This document shows, piece after piece, positions 52,041-60,262 of a stretch of 64,000 nucleotides of DNA; the stretch's first letter is position 1, and every line of letters begins with the position of its first letter. The DNA is taken from the NCBI RefSeq assembly GCF_015291665.1, contig NZ_CP030048.1:6448001-6512000 (forward strand), given 5' to 3'. The notes beneath the pieces are model-generated. The model was not told the origin of the DNA. It ran no database searches and worked only from the letters and a program-made list of their open reading frames with translations. Source of the stretch: Bradyrhizobium sp. CCBAU 53338 (GTDB taxonomy: Bacteria; Pseudomonadota; Alphaproteobacteria; Rhizobiales; Xanthobacteraceae). The position numbers and the translations under genes were made by a program.

Positions 52041-53132
52041 ATGACCGAGAACATCCGCATCATCAGCTTCAACGCGCGCCCCGTGATCGTGCCGATGAAT
52101 TTGCCGCTGAAGACCTCGACCGGGGCGGTGGCGAAGGCGCCGCTGGTGCTGATCGACTGCGAGACCGACCAGGGCGCGGTGGGGCACGCCTATTTGTTCT
52201 CGATCACGCCGTCGGCCTTGATGCCGCTGACCGCGATGGTCACGGAAATGTCAGAGCTGCTCAAAGGCGACGAGCTGCTGCCGTTCGAGATCGAGCGCAA
52301 GCTGACCCAGCGTTTCACGCTGCTCGGGCTGGCCGGCCTGCAACGGCTGGCGCAGTCCGGCATCGACATGGCGGCATGGGACGCGCTGGCGCGCATACGC
52401 GGCCTGCCGCTGGCGCGCCTGCTCGGCGGCGCGCCGAAACCGGTGAAGGCCTACAATTCGAAGGGGCTCGGCATCATGCCCGCGGGTGCCGCGGTGGAGG
52501 AAGCCCACAAGCTGCTGGCCGAGGGCTTTCACGCCGCAAAGATCCGCGTGGGCCGGCCCGATGCGCGGGAGGATCTCGCCGTGGTCCGCGCGGTGAGGAA
52601 GGCCGTCGGGGACGAGGTGACGCTGATGTGCGACTACAATCAGGCGCTGACCGTGACGGAAGCGATCCGCCGCGGCGAGATGCTCGACGACGAGGGCTTG
52701 AGCTGGATCGAGGAGCCGATCCGCCACGACGACTATGCGGGCTGCGCCCGCATCGCGGATGCATTGCGCACGCCGGTCCAGATCGGCGAGAATTTCGACA
52801 GCGCGTTTTCGATGCAGGCCGCCCTCTCCGCCGAAGCCTGCGACTACGTGATGCCCGACGTGCAGCGCATCGGCGGCGTCACCGGCTGGCTCCGCGCCGC
52901 CGCGCTCGCGCATGCCGCCGGCATCGAGATGTCGACGCATTTGTTCTCGGAAGTCAGCGCGCATCTGCTCTGCGTGACGCCGACAGCGCACTGGCTGGAA
53001 TATGTCGACTGGGCGAACGCGGTGCTGGCGACGCGTTTGCAGATCAAGGACGGGTTTGCGCTGCCGGGCGAGGAGCCGGGCAACGGGATTGAATGGGACG
53101 AGGCGGCGGTGAGGAAGTATCTGGTGGGGTAG
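52041..53132 (+). CDS. Enolase-superfamily mandelate racemase/dehydratase-like protein (K166R variant)
   Basis: A 363-residue enolase-superfamily enzyme of the mandelate racemase group. Using Pseudomonas mandelate racemase numbering plus three, the metal ligands D198, E224 and E250, the His/Asp dyad H300/D273 and E320 are all present. The KxK motif is K167-I-R169, so the S-specific base Lys166 is Arg. The enzyme may therefore be a dehydratase or a one-base epimerase. It acts on an alpha-hydroxy acid. GGAGGG precedes the ATG. It is divergent from the heme cyclase gene across 188 bp and convergent with the sulfatase gene. Confidence 0.93.
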   Translation: MTENIRIISFNARPVIVPMNLPLKTSTGAVAKAPLVLIDCETDQGAVGHAYLFSITPSALMPLTAMVTEMSELLKGDELLPFEIERKLTQRFTLLGLAGLQRLAQSGIDMAAWDALARIRGLPLARLLGGAPKPVKAYNSKGLGIMPAGAAVEEAHKLLAEGFHAAKIRVGRPDAREDLAVVRAVRKAVGDEVTLMCDYNQALTVTEAIRRGEMLDDEGLSWIEEPIRHDDYAGCARIADALRTPVQIGENFDSAFSMQAALSAEACDYVMPDVQRIGGVTGWLRAAALAHAAGIEMSTHLFSEVSAHLLCVTPTAHWLEYVDWANAVLATRLQIKDGFALPGEEPGNGIEWDEAAVRKYLVG

Positions 53133-53159
53133 ATACGCTGAAATCTCCACATCGTCGTG

Positions 53160-53176
53160 GCCGGGCTTGTCCCGGC
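53160..53176. repeat. Palindromic intergenic unit (CCGGG stem), second copy
   Basis: GCCGGG-cttgt-CCCGGC is a perfect 6-bp stem. The following ATGACGG and CTCGCGG resemble bases after the unit at 48712. It lies between the convergent enolase-family and sulfatase genes and may end both transcripts. Confidence 0.55.
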
Positions 53177-53202
53177 ATGACGGCCTCTCGCGGTGAGCGC
53201 CC

Positions 53203-54630
53203 TCACCGTGCCGCCGCGTTCAGGTCCATCGTCTCGAGCAGGCTGTTCTGCCGCCAGTCGATGAAGGCGTCCTTGAGGCGGCTGATCTCGCCGGCGTGCT
53301 CGGGCACTCCCCAGAGATTGTGCTGCTCGAGCGGGTCGGTCTCGAGGTCGAACAGCTGACCGTCCTCGGCGCCGTGGATGAACACGACCTTCCACCTGAC
53401 ATCGCGCACCATGGTGATCAGCCTTGCGCCGGTCATCGCGACGTCGCCGGCCTGCTCGCTGAACACGAAATCGCGGCCGGCCCATTCCTCGCCCTTCAGC
53501 GCCGGCAGCAGGCTGCGGGCCTGGAACGGTTTGGGATGCTCGGCGCCGGCAATATCCAGAATGGTGGGCGCAAGGTCGAACAGCTGGCACTTCTCGCGGA
53601 TGCGGCGGCCGCCGGCGAACAGGCTGGGCGACCAGAGCAGCAGCGGGATGCGCGTCACTGGCTCGTACATCGACCATTTCTGGCTGAGGCCGTGCTCGCC
53701 GAGATTGTCGCCATGGTCGGACATGAAGACGACGACGCAATTGTCCAGGTACCCCTTGTCCTCGAGCATGGTGATCAGGCGGCCGATCTGCTCGTCGATC
53801 ATGGTGACGTTGGCATAGTAATGCGCGCGCAGGCGGCGCATCTCTTCATGCGTGGGCGCAAGCTTCCATGAGACAGCGTCGTGGTCGACCTCGGTGTCGT
53901 GACGGCGCTTCTCTTTCAGGTACGCCGGCAGGCCCTCGATCTCGGCCTCGGTCGGCTGCGGTACGGGCAGGTCGTTGCGGGCGAGATAGTGCTCCAGATA
54001 TTCCGGCAAGGGATCATAGGGCGGATGCGGCCCGGGCAGGCCGATCTGCATGAACAGCGCCTCGGGCTTGGGCCGCGTCTGGAGCCACCACATCGCGGTC
54101 TCCGCGACGAAGATGTCCGGGTGCAGCGACTTCGGCATCTCCCAGGTGAAGGCGCCCATGCGGTCGCCATAGTCGGGCAGGCTGCGGTAGCCGGCGCGTG
54201 ACGGCTTGGTCAGCTTGTGCGCGGCAAAGGCCTTGTCCAGCTCGTCGGCGAACCAGCGCCCCTCGAAGAAGCGATCCTTGTTCTCGACCACGAAGCGCTC
54301 GTGGAAACCGGCCTTCGCGTCATAGGGGATGGTGTGCATCTTGCCGACATTGACGCAGTGATAGCCGGCCTCGCCGAGCTTGCTGACCCAGGTCCTCTGC
54401 CAGCGCTGCCCGTTCTTCAGCACGCCCGAGGCGTGCGGATAGAGGCCGGAGAACAGCGCGGCGCGCGAGGGCACGCAGCTCGGCGCGTTGATGAAGCAAT
54501 TGTCGAAATAGACGCCCTCGCGCACCAGGCGATCGAGATTCGGCGTCTTCATGTACGGATGGCCCGTCGCCGCGATCGTGTCGAAACGCTGCTGGTCGGT
54601 CATGACCAGGATGATGTGGGGCTTTGTCAC
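53203..54630 (-). CDS. Sulfatase family hydrolase (FGly-type)
   Basis: A 475-residue cytoplasmic-looking sulfatase-family protein without a signal peptide. The formylglycine motif C52-V-P-S-R is intact (SCVPSRAALFSGLYPH), the substrate for a maturation enzyme not encoded here. Other metal residues are in MTDQQRFD at the N-terminus and FMSDHGDNLGEHG near residue 310. Related enzymes are arylsulfatases, choline sulfatases and phosphonate monoester hydrolases. It is divergent from the GntR regulator and sugar-type ABC genes, suggesting a sulfated or phosphonylated imported substrate. Specificity is inferred. Confidence 0.92.
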   Translation of the reverse strand: MTKPHIILVMTDQQRFDTIAATGHPYMKTPNLDRLVREGVYFDNCFINAPSCVPSRAALFSGLYPHASGVLKNGQRWQRTWVSKLGEAGYHCVNVGKMHTIPYDAKAGFHERFVVENKDRFFEGRWFADELDKAFAAHKLTKPSRAGYRSLPDYGDRMGAFTWEMPKSLHPDIFVAETAMWWLQTRPKPEALFMQIGLPGPHPPYDPLPEYLEHYLARNDLPVPQPTEAEIEGLPAYLKEKRRHDTEVDHDAVSWKLAPTHEEMRRLRAHYYANVTMIDEQIGRLITMLEDKGYLDNCVVVFMSDHGDNLGEHGLSQKWSMYEPVTRIPLLLWSPSLFAGGRRIREKCQLFDLAPTILDIAGAEHPKPFQARSLLPALKGEEWAGRDFVFSEQAGDVAMTGARLITMVRDVRWKVVFIHGAEDGQLFDLETDPLEQHNLWGVPEHAGEISRLKDAFIDWRQNSLLETMDLNAAAR

Positions 54631-54669
54631 GATGGCTTTATCCTGCGCGGCGTTGAGTCAATAGAAAAT

Positions 54670-54680
54670 ATGTCTGACAT
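54670..54680. promoter_or_regulatory. FadR-type GntR operator candidate
   Basis: ATGTC-t-GACAT matches the FadR-subfamily core GTM-N-KAC. A partial copy TCAGACA lies at 54768-54774. Both fall in the 170-bp gap between sulfatase and GntR genes, so the regulator could control both. Confidence 0.55.
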
Positions 54681-54714
54681 AATAATTCTTGTCAAACCAG
54701 CCCGGATTTGATTA

Positions 54715-54726
54715 TCTGAATTCAGA
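54715..54726. promoter_or_regulatory. Perfect 12-bp palindrome in the sulfatase/GntR gap
   Basis: TCTGAATTCAGA is a perfect dyad centred at 54720.5, midway between the GTCTGAC site at 54670 and the TCAGACA site at 54768. It could be a further operator. Confidence 0.4.
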
Positions 54727-54800
54727 AGCCTAATTCTGCATGCCTCTTCGCCGTCCCTTGTAATAAATCAGACATTTTATTCCAAGAAACCGGAACCACC

Positions 54801-55568
54801 GTGGCAAAATCTCCCAGCAAGGACAGCCCGCAATCGAGCGCCCAGGTCGCCCGCGAGGTGGCGCGGATGATCCTGACCGGCGTCTGGCGCGAGGGCACGA
54901 CGCTGCCGCGCGAGATCGAGCTGGCATCCCGCTTCAATGTCAGCCGCGCCTCGATCCGCGAGGCGCTGTCGCTGCTCAAGGCCAAGGGGCTGATCGCCTC
55001 GAAGCAGAAGGCCGGCACGCATGTGCGGGCGCGGTTCGACTGGAACATGCTCGACGAGGAATTGCTGAACTGGACGCTCTCGGCCTTGCCGACGCAGGAG
55101 TTCGCCAAGCAGATTTTGGAGGTTCGCCGGATCGTCGAGCCCGAGGCCTGCGCCATCTGCGCCGTGCGCGGCACCGACGAGGACTTTGCACGGATCGAGC
55201 GCGCCTATCGCGGCATGGATGCGGCCGGCATGGACCGCGTCGCGTATGCCGAGCCGGACTTGCAGTTCCACCGCGGCATTCTCATCGCCACCGGCAACGA
55301 TTTCCTGATCGCCTTCGGCGCGACGGTCGCGGCCGCGTTGCGAATGTCGTTCGACCTGTCGAGCACCAATCCCGGCGCGCCGCGCAAGAGCCTGCCCTAT
55401 CACCGCGCCGTGCTCGACGAGATCTGGGCGCGCAACGCCGACGGCGCGCGCCAGGCCATGCACAAGCTGATGGACCTGACCGAGCAGAACATCGTCACGG
55501 CCATGTCGCGTCAGAAGAAGAAAGACGCCGAGGTCGACGAGAACGTCCGCACCAGACGGACGCGTTGA
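54801..55568 (+). CDS. FadR/FCD-subfamily GntR transcriptional regulator
   Basis: A 255-residue GntR regulator. The winged helix covers about residues 15-78 (GTTLPREIELASRFNVSRAS and IREALSLLKAKGLI). An FCD all-helical effector domain follows, from about 90 to 230, with the metal-ligand pattern VEPEACAICA, LQFHRGILIATGN and PYHRAVLDEI. Such regulators usually respond to organic acids or sugars. It starts with GTG behind a weak GGAACC. It is 12-30 bp before the binding-protein gene and probably controls the transport operon and the divergent sulfatase. Confidence 0.92.
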   Translation: MAKSPSKDSPQSSAQVAREVARMILTGVWREGTTLPREIELASRFNVSRASIREALSLLKAKGLIASKQKAGTHVRARFDWNMLDEELLNWTLSALPTQEFAKQILEVRRIVEPEACAICAVRGTDEDFARIERAYRGMDAAGMDRVAYAEPDLQFHRGILIATGNDFLIAFGATVAAALRMSFDLSSTNPGAPRKSLPYHRAVLDEIWARNADGARQAMHKLMDLTEQNIVTAMSRQKKKDAEVDENVRTRRTR

Positions 55569-55598
55569 AGCCAGTAAACCATGATGAGGGAGAGAAAC

Positions 55599-56951
55599 AT
55601 GAACAACGCATCGCGTGCGAACTCGATCACCCGTCGCAAGCTGCTCAAAGCGAGCGCTGCAGGCGCGGCACTGGCCGCATTCCCCGCGCCGCTGATCGCG
55701 CAGACCAAGCCGTTTGCCGGCGTGACGCTGCACGGCGCCTCGTTCCAGCACCGCTTCTTCACGCTGCTGCAGAAATACATTCCCGAGTTCGAGGAAAAGA
55801 CCGGCATGAAGATCGACCTCCAGCTCTCGGCCCTGCCCGTCTACAACCAGCAGGCCAATCTCGAGCTGTCCTCGGGCGGCTCGGCCTATGATTTCGTCAA
55901 TGTCACCTTCACGCTCGCGACCCGCTGGATCGCGGCAGGCCTGCTCGCCAATCTCGACGAGTTCACGGGCGATGCCAATCTGACGCCGGCCGAGTGGAAT
56001 CCCAAGGATTTCGTCGACGGCGCGCAGGTGCCCTATCGCGACGCCAAGGGCGCCACCTACGGCTATTCCTGGGAAGGCGGCGCCATGCTGATGGGTCTGT
56101 CGCGCATGGACCTGATGGAGAAGAAGGGACTGAAGATCCCAAAGACCTTCGCCGAGCTGCAGCAGGTCTGCGCCGAGATCAACGGCACCGACGGCGTCAG
56201 CGGCATGGTGTCGTGGTTCCTGCATAACTGGAATCTGCCGCCCTACATCCAGGGCTTTGGCGGCAACATCTTCAGGAACCCGCCCGGCGACCCTATGCCG
56301 ACGCTGAATACGCCGGAGGCGATCCAGGGCGTCGAGTTCTATGCGAAGCTCCTGAAGAGCGCGCCGACCGGCGTTCTGACCTATACTGAGGATCAGGCAC
56401 GGCAGGCGATGCTGACCGGCCGCGCCAACATCTTCATCCATTCCAGCGCCTGGGTGACGCCGATCCTGCTCTCGGACGAGAGCAAGGTGAAGGAGACCTC
56501 CCGCGTCGTGCGCTCGCCCGCCGGTCCCGTGCACGATTATCCGGCCTCGAACAGCCAGGGTCTCGGCATTCCCAAGAACGCGAAGAACCAGAAGGCGGCG
56601 TGGGAATTCATCAAATGGGCGCTCAGCCCGGATATCTCGATGAGGCTGGTCAAGGAGCACGGCCACTCGTCGATCTGCCGGCGCTCGATCATCACCAGCG
56701 ACGAATATCGCAAGCTCAATACGGTGAATGGCCAGGACCTCGGCGCGCTCTATCTCGAAGTGCTGGAGCTGCCGGGCAAGGGCGAGAACTACATGGCCTA
56801 TCGCACGTCGAAGGAGTTTCCGATCGTCGGCGACGTCCTCAACAAGGCGTTCGAGCAGGTCGCCACCGGCCAGCTGCCCGCCAAGGACGCGATGAACGCA
56901 GCGCAGGACCAGGCCATCGCCGCACTCCGCCGCGCCGGGACAAAGCTTTGA
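55599..56951 (+). CDS. Sugar-type ABC transporter substrate-binding protein (family 1), Tat-exported
   Basis: A 450-residue periplasmic solute-binding protein of family 1, used for oligosaccharides, polyols or glycerol phosphate. A twin-arginine signal (SITRRKLLKASAAGAALAAF) is present. The mature domain shows the family's GGSAYDFVNV and LSRMDLMEKKGLKIPKTF segments and a C-terminal AAWEFIKWALSPD. GGGAG lies six bases before ATG 55599. Its stop overlaps the start of the first permease (TTG inside TTGA), so the operon is translationally coupled. The ligand is unknown; the divergent sulfatase suggests a sulfated or acidic sugar. Confidence 0.93.
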   Translation: MNNASRANSITRRKLLKASAAGAALAAFPAPLIAQTKPFAGVTLHGASFQHRFFTLLQKYIPEFEEKTGMKIDLQLSALPVYNQQANLELSSGGSAYDFVNVTFTLATRWIAAGLLANLDEFTGDANLTPAEWNPKDFVDGAQVPYRDAKGATYGYSWEGGAMLMGLSRMDLMEKKGLKIPKTFAELQQVCAEINGTDGVSGMVSWFLHNWNLPPYIQGFGGNIFRNPPGDPMPTLNTPEAIQGVEFYAKLLKSAPTGVLTYTEDQARQAMLTGRANIFIHSSAWVTPILLSDESKVKETSRVVRSPAGPVHDYPASNSQGLGIPKNAKNQKAAWEFIKWALSPDISMRLVKEHGHSSICRRSIITSDEYRKLNTVNGQDLGALYLEVLELPGKGENYMAYRTSKEFPIVGDVLNKAFEQVATGQLPAKDAMNAAQDQAIAALRRAGTKL

Positions 56952-57844
56952 GCGAGAGCGGAATCGACGGTGAGCGCCGCAGGTTCATCGCCTTCGCGCT
57001 CACACCAAGCCTGATCGTTCTGTTCGCCGTCGCCGTGCTGCCGGCGATCTATCTGATCGTGACCAGCCTGACGCCGTTCCAATTGACGACGCCGGGCTCG
57101 GCCACCGATTTCAGCGATCCCTTGCGCAACTATGCCCTGCTGCCCGGCGATCCCCGCTTCGTCAATTCGCTGGCCGTGCAGGCCAAGCTGTCGGTTGCGA
57201 GCGTGCTGTTCCAGGTGCTGCTCGGCATGCTGCTGGCGCTGCTGCTGAACGTACCGTCGCGCTTCGTCGAGTTCGCGCGCACCTTCTTCCTGATCCCGAT
57301 GGTGCTGCCGCCGATCGTGGTCGCGGTGATCTGGAAGCTGATCTACGCGCCCGACATCAGCCCGCTCTATTACGCTGCGCGGGCGCTGCACTTCACGCTG
57401 CCGGCCCTGACATCCAGCGTCGATTTCGCGCTGACATCGATCATCATCGCCGACACCTGGGAGTGGACGCCGTTCACCTTCCTGATGGTGCTGGCGGCGC
57501 TGCAGACGATTCCCGACGAATATTCGGAAGCCGCCCTCGTCGACGGCGCCAATCGCTTACAGATCTTCTGGTACGTGACGTTGCCCTTCATCACGCCGAT
57601 CCTGGTCATCTCGGGCATGTTCCGCCTGATCGACAGCGTGAAGGCGTTCCCGCTGATCTTCCTGCTCACCGGCGGCGGCCCCGGCACCGTCACCGAGGTC
57701 ACCAACTATTACGCGTACCTCCTCGCCTTCGACACCAACGAGATCGGCTATTCCAGCGCGGTTACCGTGGTGATGCTGCTCCTGGTCTGCGGCATCAGCT
57801 TGGGCCTGGTCTGGATGGGCCGGCGCAGGGAGGCGCTGGCATGA
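56948..57844 (+). CDS. Sugar-type ABC transporter permease 1 (MalF-like)
   Basis: A 298-residue MalF/UgpA-type permease with six predicted helices. The EAA loop that docks to the ATPase is EAALVDGANRLQIFWYVTLP, near residue 198. The start is taken as TTG at 56948, overlapping the binding-protein stop by four bases; no ATG with a good site exists in frame until well inside helix 1. Its own stop overlaps the next permease start by four bases. The partner permease is therefore translated in register. Confidence 0.9.
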   Translation: MSESGIDGERRRFIAFALTPSLIVLFAVAVLPAIYLIVTSLTPFQLTTPGSATDFSDPLRNYALLPGDPRFVNSLAVQAKLSVASVLFQVLLGMLLALLLNVPSRFVEFARTFFLIPMVLPPIVVAVIWKLIYAPDISPLYYAARALHFTLPALTSSVDFALTSIIIADTWEWTPFTFLMVLAALQTIPDEYSEAALVDGANRLQIFWYVTLPFITPILVISGMFRLIDSVKAFPLIFLLTGGGPGTVTEVTNYYAYLLAFDTNEIGYSSAVTVVMLLLVCGISLGLVWMGRRREALA

Positions 57845-58668
57845 ACGAGTCGTCCCTGCGCAAGGCCACCCCCGGCCGGCTGATCGCGATCACGGTCGTG
57901 CTGCTCATCCTGCTGTCGCCGTTCCTGTGGCTGCTGCAGATGAGCTTCAAGACCAACGACCAGATCCTGCAATTCCCGCCGCCGCTGATCTTCAGGCCGA
58001 CGCTGGAGAACTACGTCGCGCTGTGGCACAGCGCGTTCTCGGCGTCCTTCGTCAACAGCCTCCTGAGCGCCTCGCTCTCGACCGCACTGGCGCTGCTGTT
58101 CGGCGTGCCCGCGGCCTATGCGCTGTCGCGCTGGTCCGGCCGCGGCAAGCATGGCCTCTCCTTCGCCATCCTGGTGACGCGCATGGCGCCGCCGATCGCG
58201 TTCACGATCCCCTTCTTCCTGTTCTACCGCTGGATCGGCCTGCTCGACACCATCACGGGGCTCGTGCTGGTCTACACCAGTTTCAACCTGCCGCTGGTGA
58301 TCTGGATGATGCAGCCGTTCTTCGATACCATCCCGGTGTCGCTGGAGGAGGCGGCCCTCGTCGACGGCGCGCGGACGCGTACCGTGTTCACAAAAATCGT
58401 GCTGCCGATGGTGACGCCCGGCATCGCCGCGACCGCGATCCTGTGCTTCCTCTACGCCTGGAACGACTTCTTCTTCGCGCTGATCCTGACCCGCACCAAT
58501 GCGCGCACCGCGCCAGTGGCCGTCGTGAACTTCATGAACTACGAGGGCTGGGAATGGGGTAAGATCGCTGCCGGCGGCTCGCTGGTGATGGCGCCGGTAC
58601 TGATCTTCTCGCTCGCGGTGCGCCGCTATCTCGTCTCCGGGCTCACGGCGGGTGCCGTCAAGGGCTGA
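57841..58668 (+). CDS. Sugar-type ABC transporter permease 2 (MalG-like)
   Basis: A 275-residue MalG/UgpE-type permease with six predicted helices. The EAA loop EEAALVDGARTRTVFTKIVL lies near residue 180. The ATG overlaps the end of permease 1 by four bases (ATGA). The C-terminus VRRYLVSGLTAGAVKG is typical for the family. No ATP-binding subunit gene is found in the cluster or window, so this transporter probably borrows a shared MsmK/UgpC-type ATPase. A shikimate-dehydrogenase-like gene begins five bases after its stop. Confidence 0.93.
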   Translation: MNESSLRKATPGRLIAITVVLLILLSPFLWLLQMSFKTNDQILQFPPPLIFRPTLENYVALWHSAFSASFVNSLLSASLSTALALLFGVPAAYALSRWSGRGKHGLSFAILVTRMAPPIAFTIPFFLFYRWIGLLDTITGLVLVYTSFNLPLVIWMMQPFFDTIPVSLEEAALVDGARTRTVFTKIVLPMVTPGIAATAILCFLYAWNDFFFALILTRTNARTAPVAVVNFMNYEGWEWGKIAAGGSLVMAPVLIFSLAVRRYLVSGLTAGAVKG

Positions 58669-58672
58669 CATC

Positions 58673-59470
58673 ATGAAGTTTCCGACCGGCGCCTCGCGCA
58701 CCGTCTTCATCTTCGCCCATCCCGCCAGCCATGTCGCAGCGCCCCGCTACTACACGCCCTATTTTTGGGAGCAGGGTCTCGACTGGCACATGACGGCGAT
58801 GGACGTGGCGCCGAAGCATCTCGCAGAGACGATCCGCGCCTTGGCGAAGTCGCCGAGCACCGCGGGCTTCAACCTGACCATTCCGCACAAGCCCGCTGCG
58901 TTCGAGCTCTGCGACGAGGTCGGACCTGCGGCAAGGTTCGAAGGCGTGGTCAACACGATCCGCATCGAGGCCGACGGAAAACTCGTCGGCGAGTCCTTCG
59001 ACGGCGAGGGCTTCCTGAAGGCCGCGCGAGAGGCCGGCATTTTCAACCCTGACCGCCGCACCGTGGTGATCGGCGCGGGTGGCGCCGGCCGTGCGATCTG
59101 CCATGGGCTGGCGGCAGGTGGTTTGAAGCGCCTGCGCATTCTCAACGAGGTCCCCGGCCCGGTCGAGACACTAGCTGCAAAGCTGCGCGGACAATTTCCT
59201 GATCTCGACATCGACCTCGAGGCGCGCTTCGACGATGCCGGGCTCTGCGTGAACGCGACCTCGCTCGGACTGAAGGCGACCGATGCGCTGCCGATGGACC
59301 CGGCCAAACTGCCGAAGGATTGCGCCGTGTTCGACATCATCGCGGCCCGGCGCACCGGCTTCATGGAGGCCTGCGCCGCGCGGGGGCTGAAGGTCGTCGA
59401 CGGCGTCGCGATGATCCGGCAGCAGCTGCCGCTGCAAACGGCGTTCTGGCGGGGTGACCATCAGGTCTAG
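58673..59470 (+). CDS. Shikimate dehydrogenase-like NAD(P)-dependent oxidoreductase
   Basis: A 265-residue AroE-family protein. The substrate domain has AGFNLTIPHKPAAFELCDE, with the catalytic Lys in IPHK near residue 69, and GVVNTIRIEADGKLVGES. The nucleotide domain has VVIGAGGAGRAICHGLAAGG near residue 130. It sits immediately after the two sugar-type permeases, five bases downstream, not in an aromatic-biosynthesis context. It probably oxidises an imported quinate/shikimate-like or other cyclic hydroxyacid. The Ser-x-Ser site near residue 15 is replaced by HPASHVAAP, so true shikimate specificity is doubtful. Confidence 0.9.
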   Translation: MKFPTGASRTVFIFAHPASHVAAPRYYTPYFWEQGLDWHMTAMDVAPKHLAETIRALAKSPSTAGFNLTIPHKPAAFELCDEVGPAARFEGVVNTIRIEADGKLVGESFDGEGFLKAAREAGIFNPDRRTVVIGAGGAGRAICHGLAAGGLKRLRILNEVPGPVETLAAKLRGQFPDLDIDLEARFDDAGLCVNATSLGLKATDALPMDPAKLPKDCAVFDIIAARRTGFMEACAARGLKVVDGVAMIRQQLPLQTAFWRGDHQV

Positions 59471-59513
59471 CAGACGCATTGCGAAACCGCCCAGCGCCGA
59501 CTATCCATTCCCC

Positions 59514-59981
59514 ATGACCACATGGCGCCCGCATCCCCATATCCGCGTCGTCGCGATCGGCCTGCACTGGCGGGACGGGCGGCTGCTTGCGGCCGAGGTG
59601 CGCGACGATGCGGGACGGATCAAGGGCGTGCGCCCGCTTGGCGGGGAGATCGAGTTCGGCGAGAATTGGCGGGCTGCGCTCATTCGCGAATTCGACGAAG
59701 AGCTCGGCATCAACGTCAGCATCATCGGCGAGCCGCTGCTGATGGAGAACATCTATGCCCACGAGGGCGCGACCGGGCACGAGGTGATGTTCATCGCCGA
59801 GGTCGCCTTTCCGCAAGGCGCGTTCAGCTCTCAGGACCGCATCGACTTCCGCGAGGACAATGGCGAGGAGATCGTCGCCCGTTGGTTCGACCTCGCCGAT
59901 CTCGACATGCCTGATGGCCCTAGCCTCTATCCCGCCGGGCTGAAGGATTTGCTGCCCAGGCTAAAGAACGGGCGCGACTGA
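59514..59981 (+). CDS. Nudix hydrolase
   Basis: A 155-residue Nudix protein hydrolysing nucleoside diphosphate-X compounds. The Nudix box G-x5-E-x7-REUxEExGU is complete: GEIEFGENWRAALIREFDEELGI, quoted in pieces GEIEFGE and REFDEELGI, at about residues 44-66. The catalytic acidic residues are all there. The ATG at 59514 is used; a GTG at 59454 would add 20 residues and overlap the upstream gene by 17 bases. It is convergent with the small secreted-protein gene and their ends overlap by 21 bp. The substrate is unknown. Confidence 0.9.
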   Translation: MTTWRPHPHIRVVAIGLHWRDGRLLAAEVRDDAGRIKGVRPLGGEIEFGENWRAALIREFDEELGINVSIIGEPLLMENIYAHEGATGHEVMFIAEVAFPQGAFSSQDRIDFREDNGEEIVARWFDLADLDMPDGPSLYPAGLKDLLPRLKNGRD

Positions 59982-60248
59982 CAGCCGCGGCTCCCACGTT
60001 TCCGCGCCGGGGATTTTCCTGCGCACGGCCATGCGCTGGATCCAGATGCAGCGGCGGACCGATCTGTTGGAGCGGCCGACGGCGGATATGCCTTCACCGG
60101 CCTGAAGCAGCGGCGCCACGTTCGCGCGCACCGCACGGCAGCGCTCCATTTCGGCCTGCCAGTCGATGATCGCAGCCTTCACGCTTGATGCCATCAGCGC
60201 CGGGACCGCTCCGACAAGAACCGCGATGGCAAGGCAAATCGTCCGCAT
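59961..60248 (-). CDS. Small exported hypothetical protein
   Basis: A 95-residue protein with a signal peptide (RTICLAIAVLVGAVPALMAS) and a basic mature part containing two cysteines (ERCRAV and RRCIWI) about 40 residues apart. The ATG at 60248 is preceded by GGGGGA. No family is recognised. Its 3' end overlaps the convergent Nudix gene by 21 bp. It lies 14 bp downstream of the ATC-hydrolase-like gene on the same strand and probably shares its transcript. Confidence 0.62.
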   Translation of the reverse strand: MRTICLAIAVLVGAVPALMASSVKAAIIDWQAEMERCRAVRANVAPLLQAGEGISAVGRSNRSVRRCIWIQRMAVRRKIPGAETWEPRLSVAPVL

Positions 60249-60262
60249 CAGCAGCATCCCCC

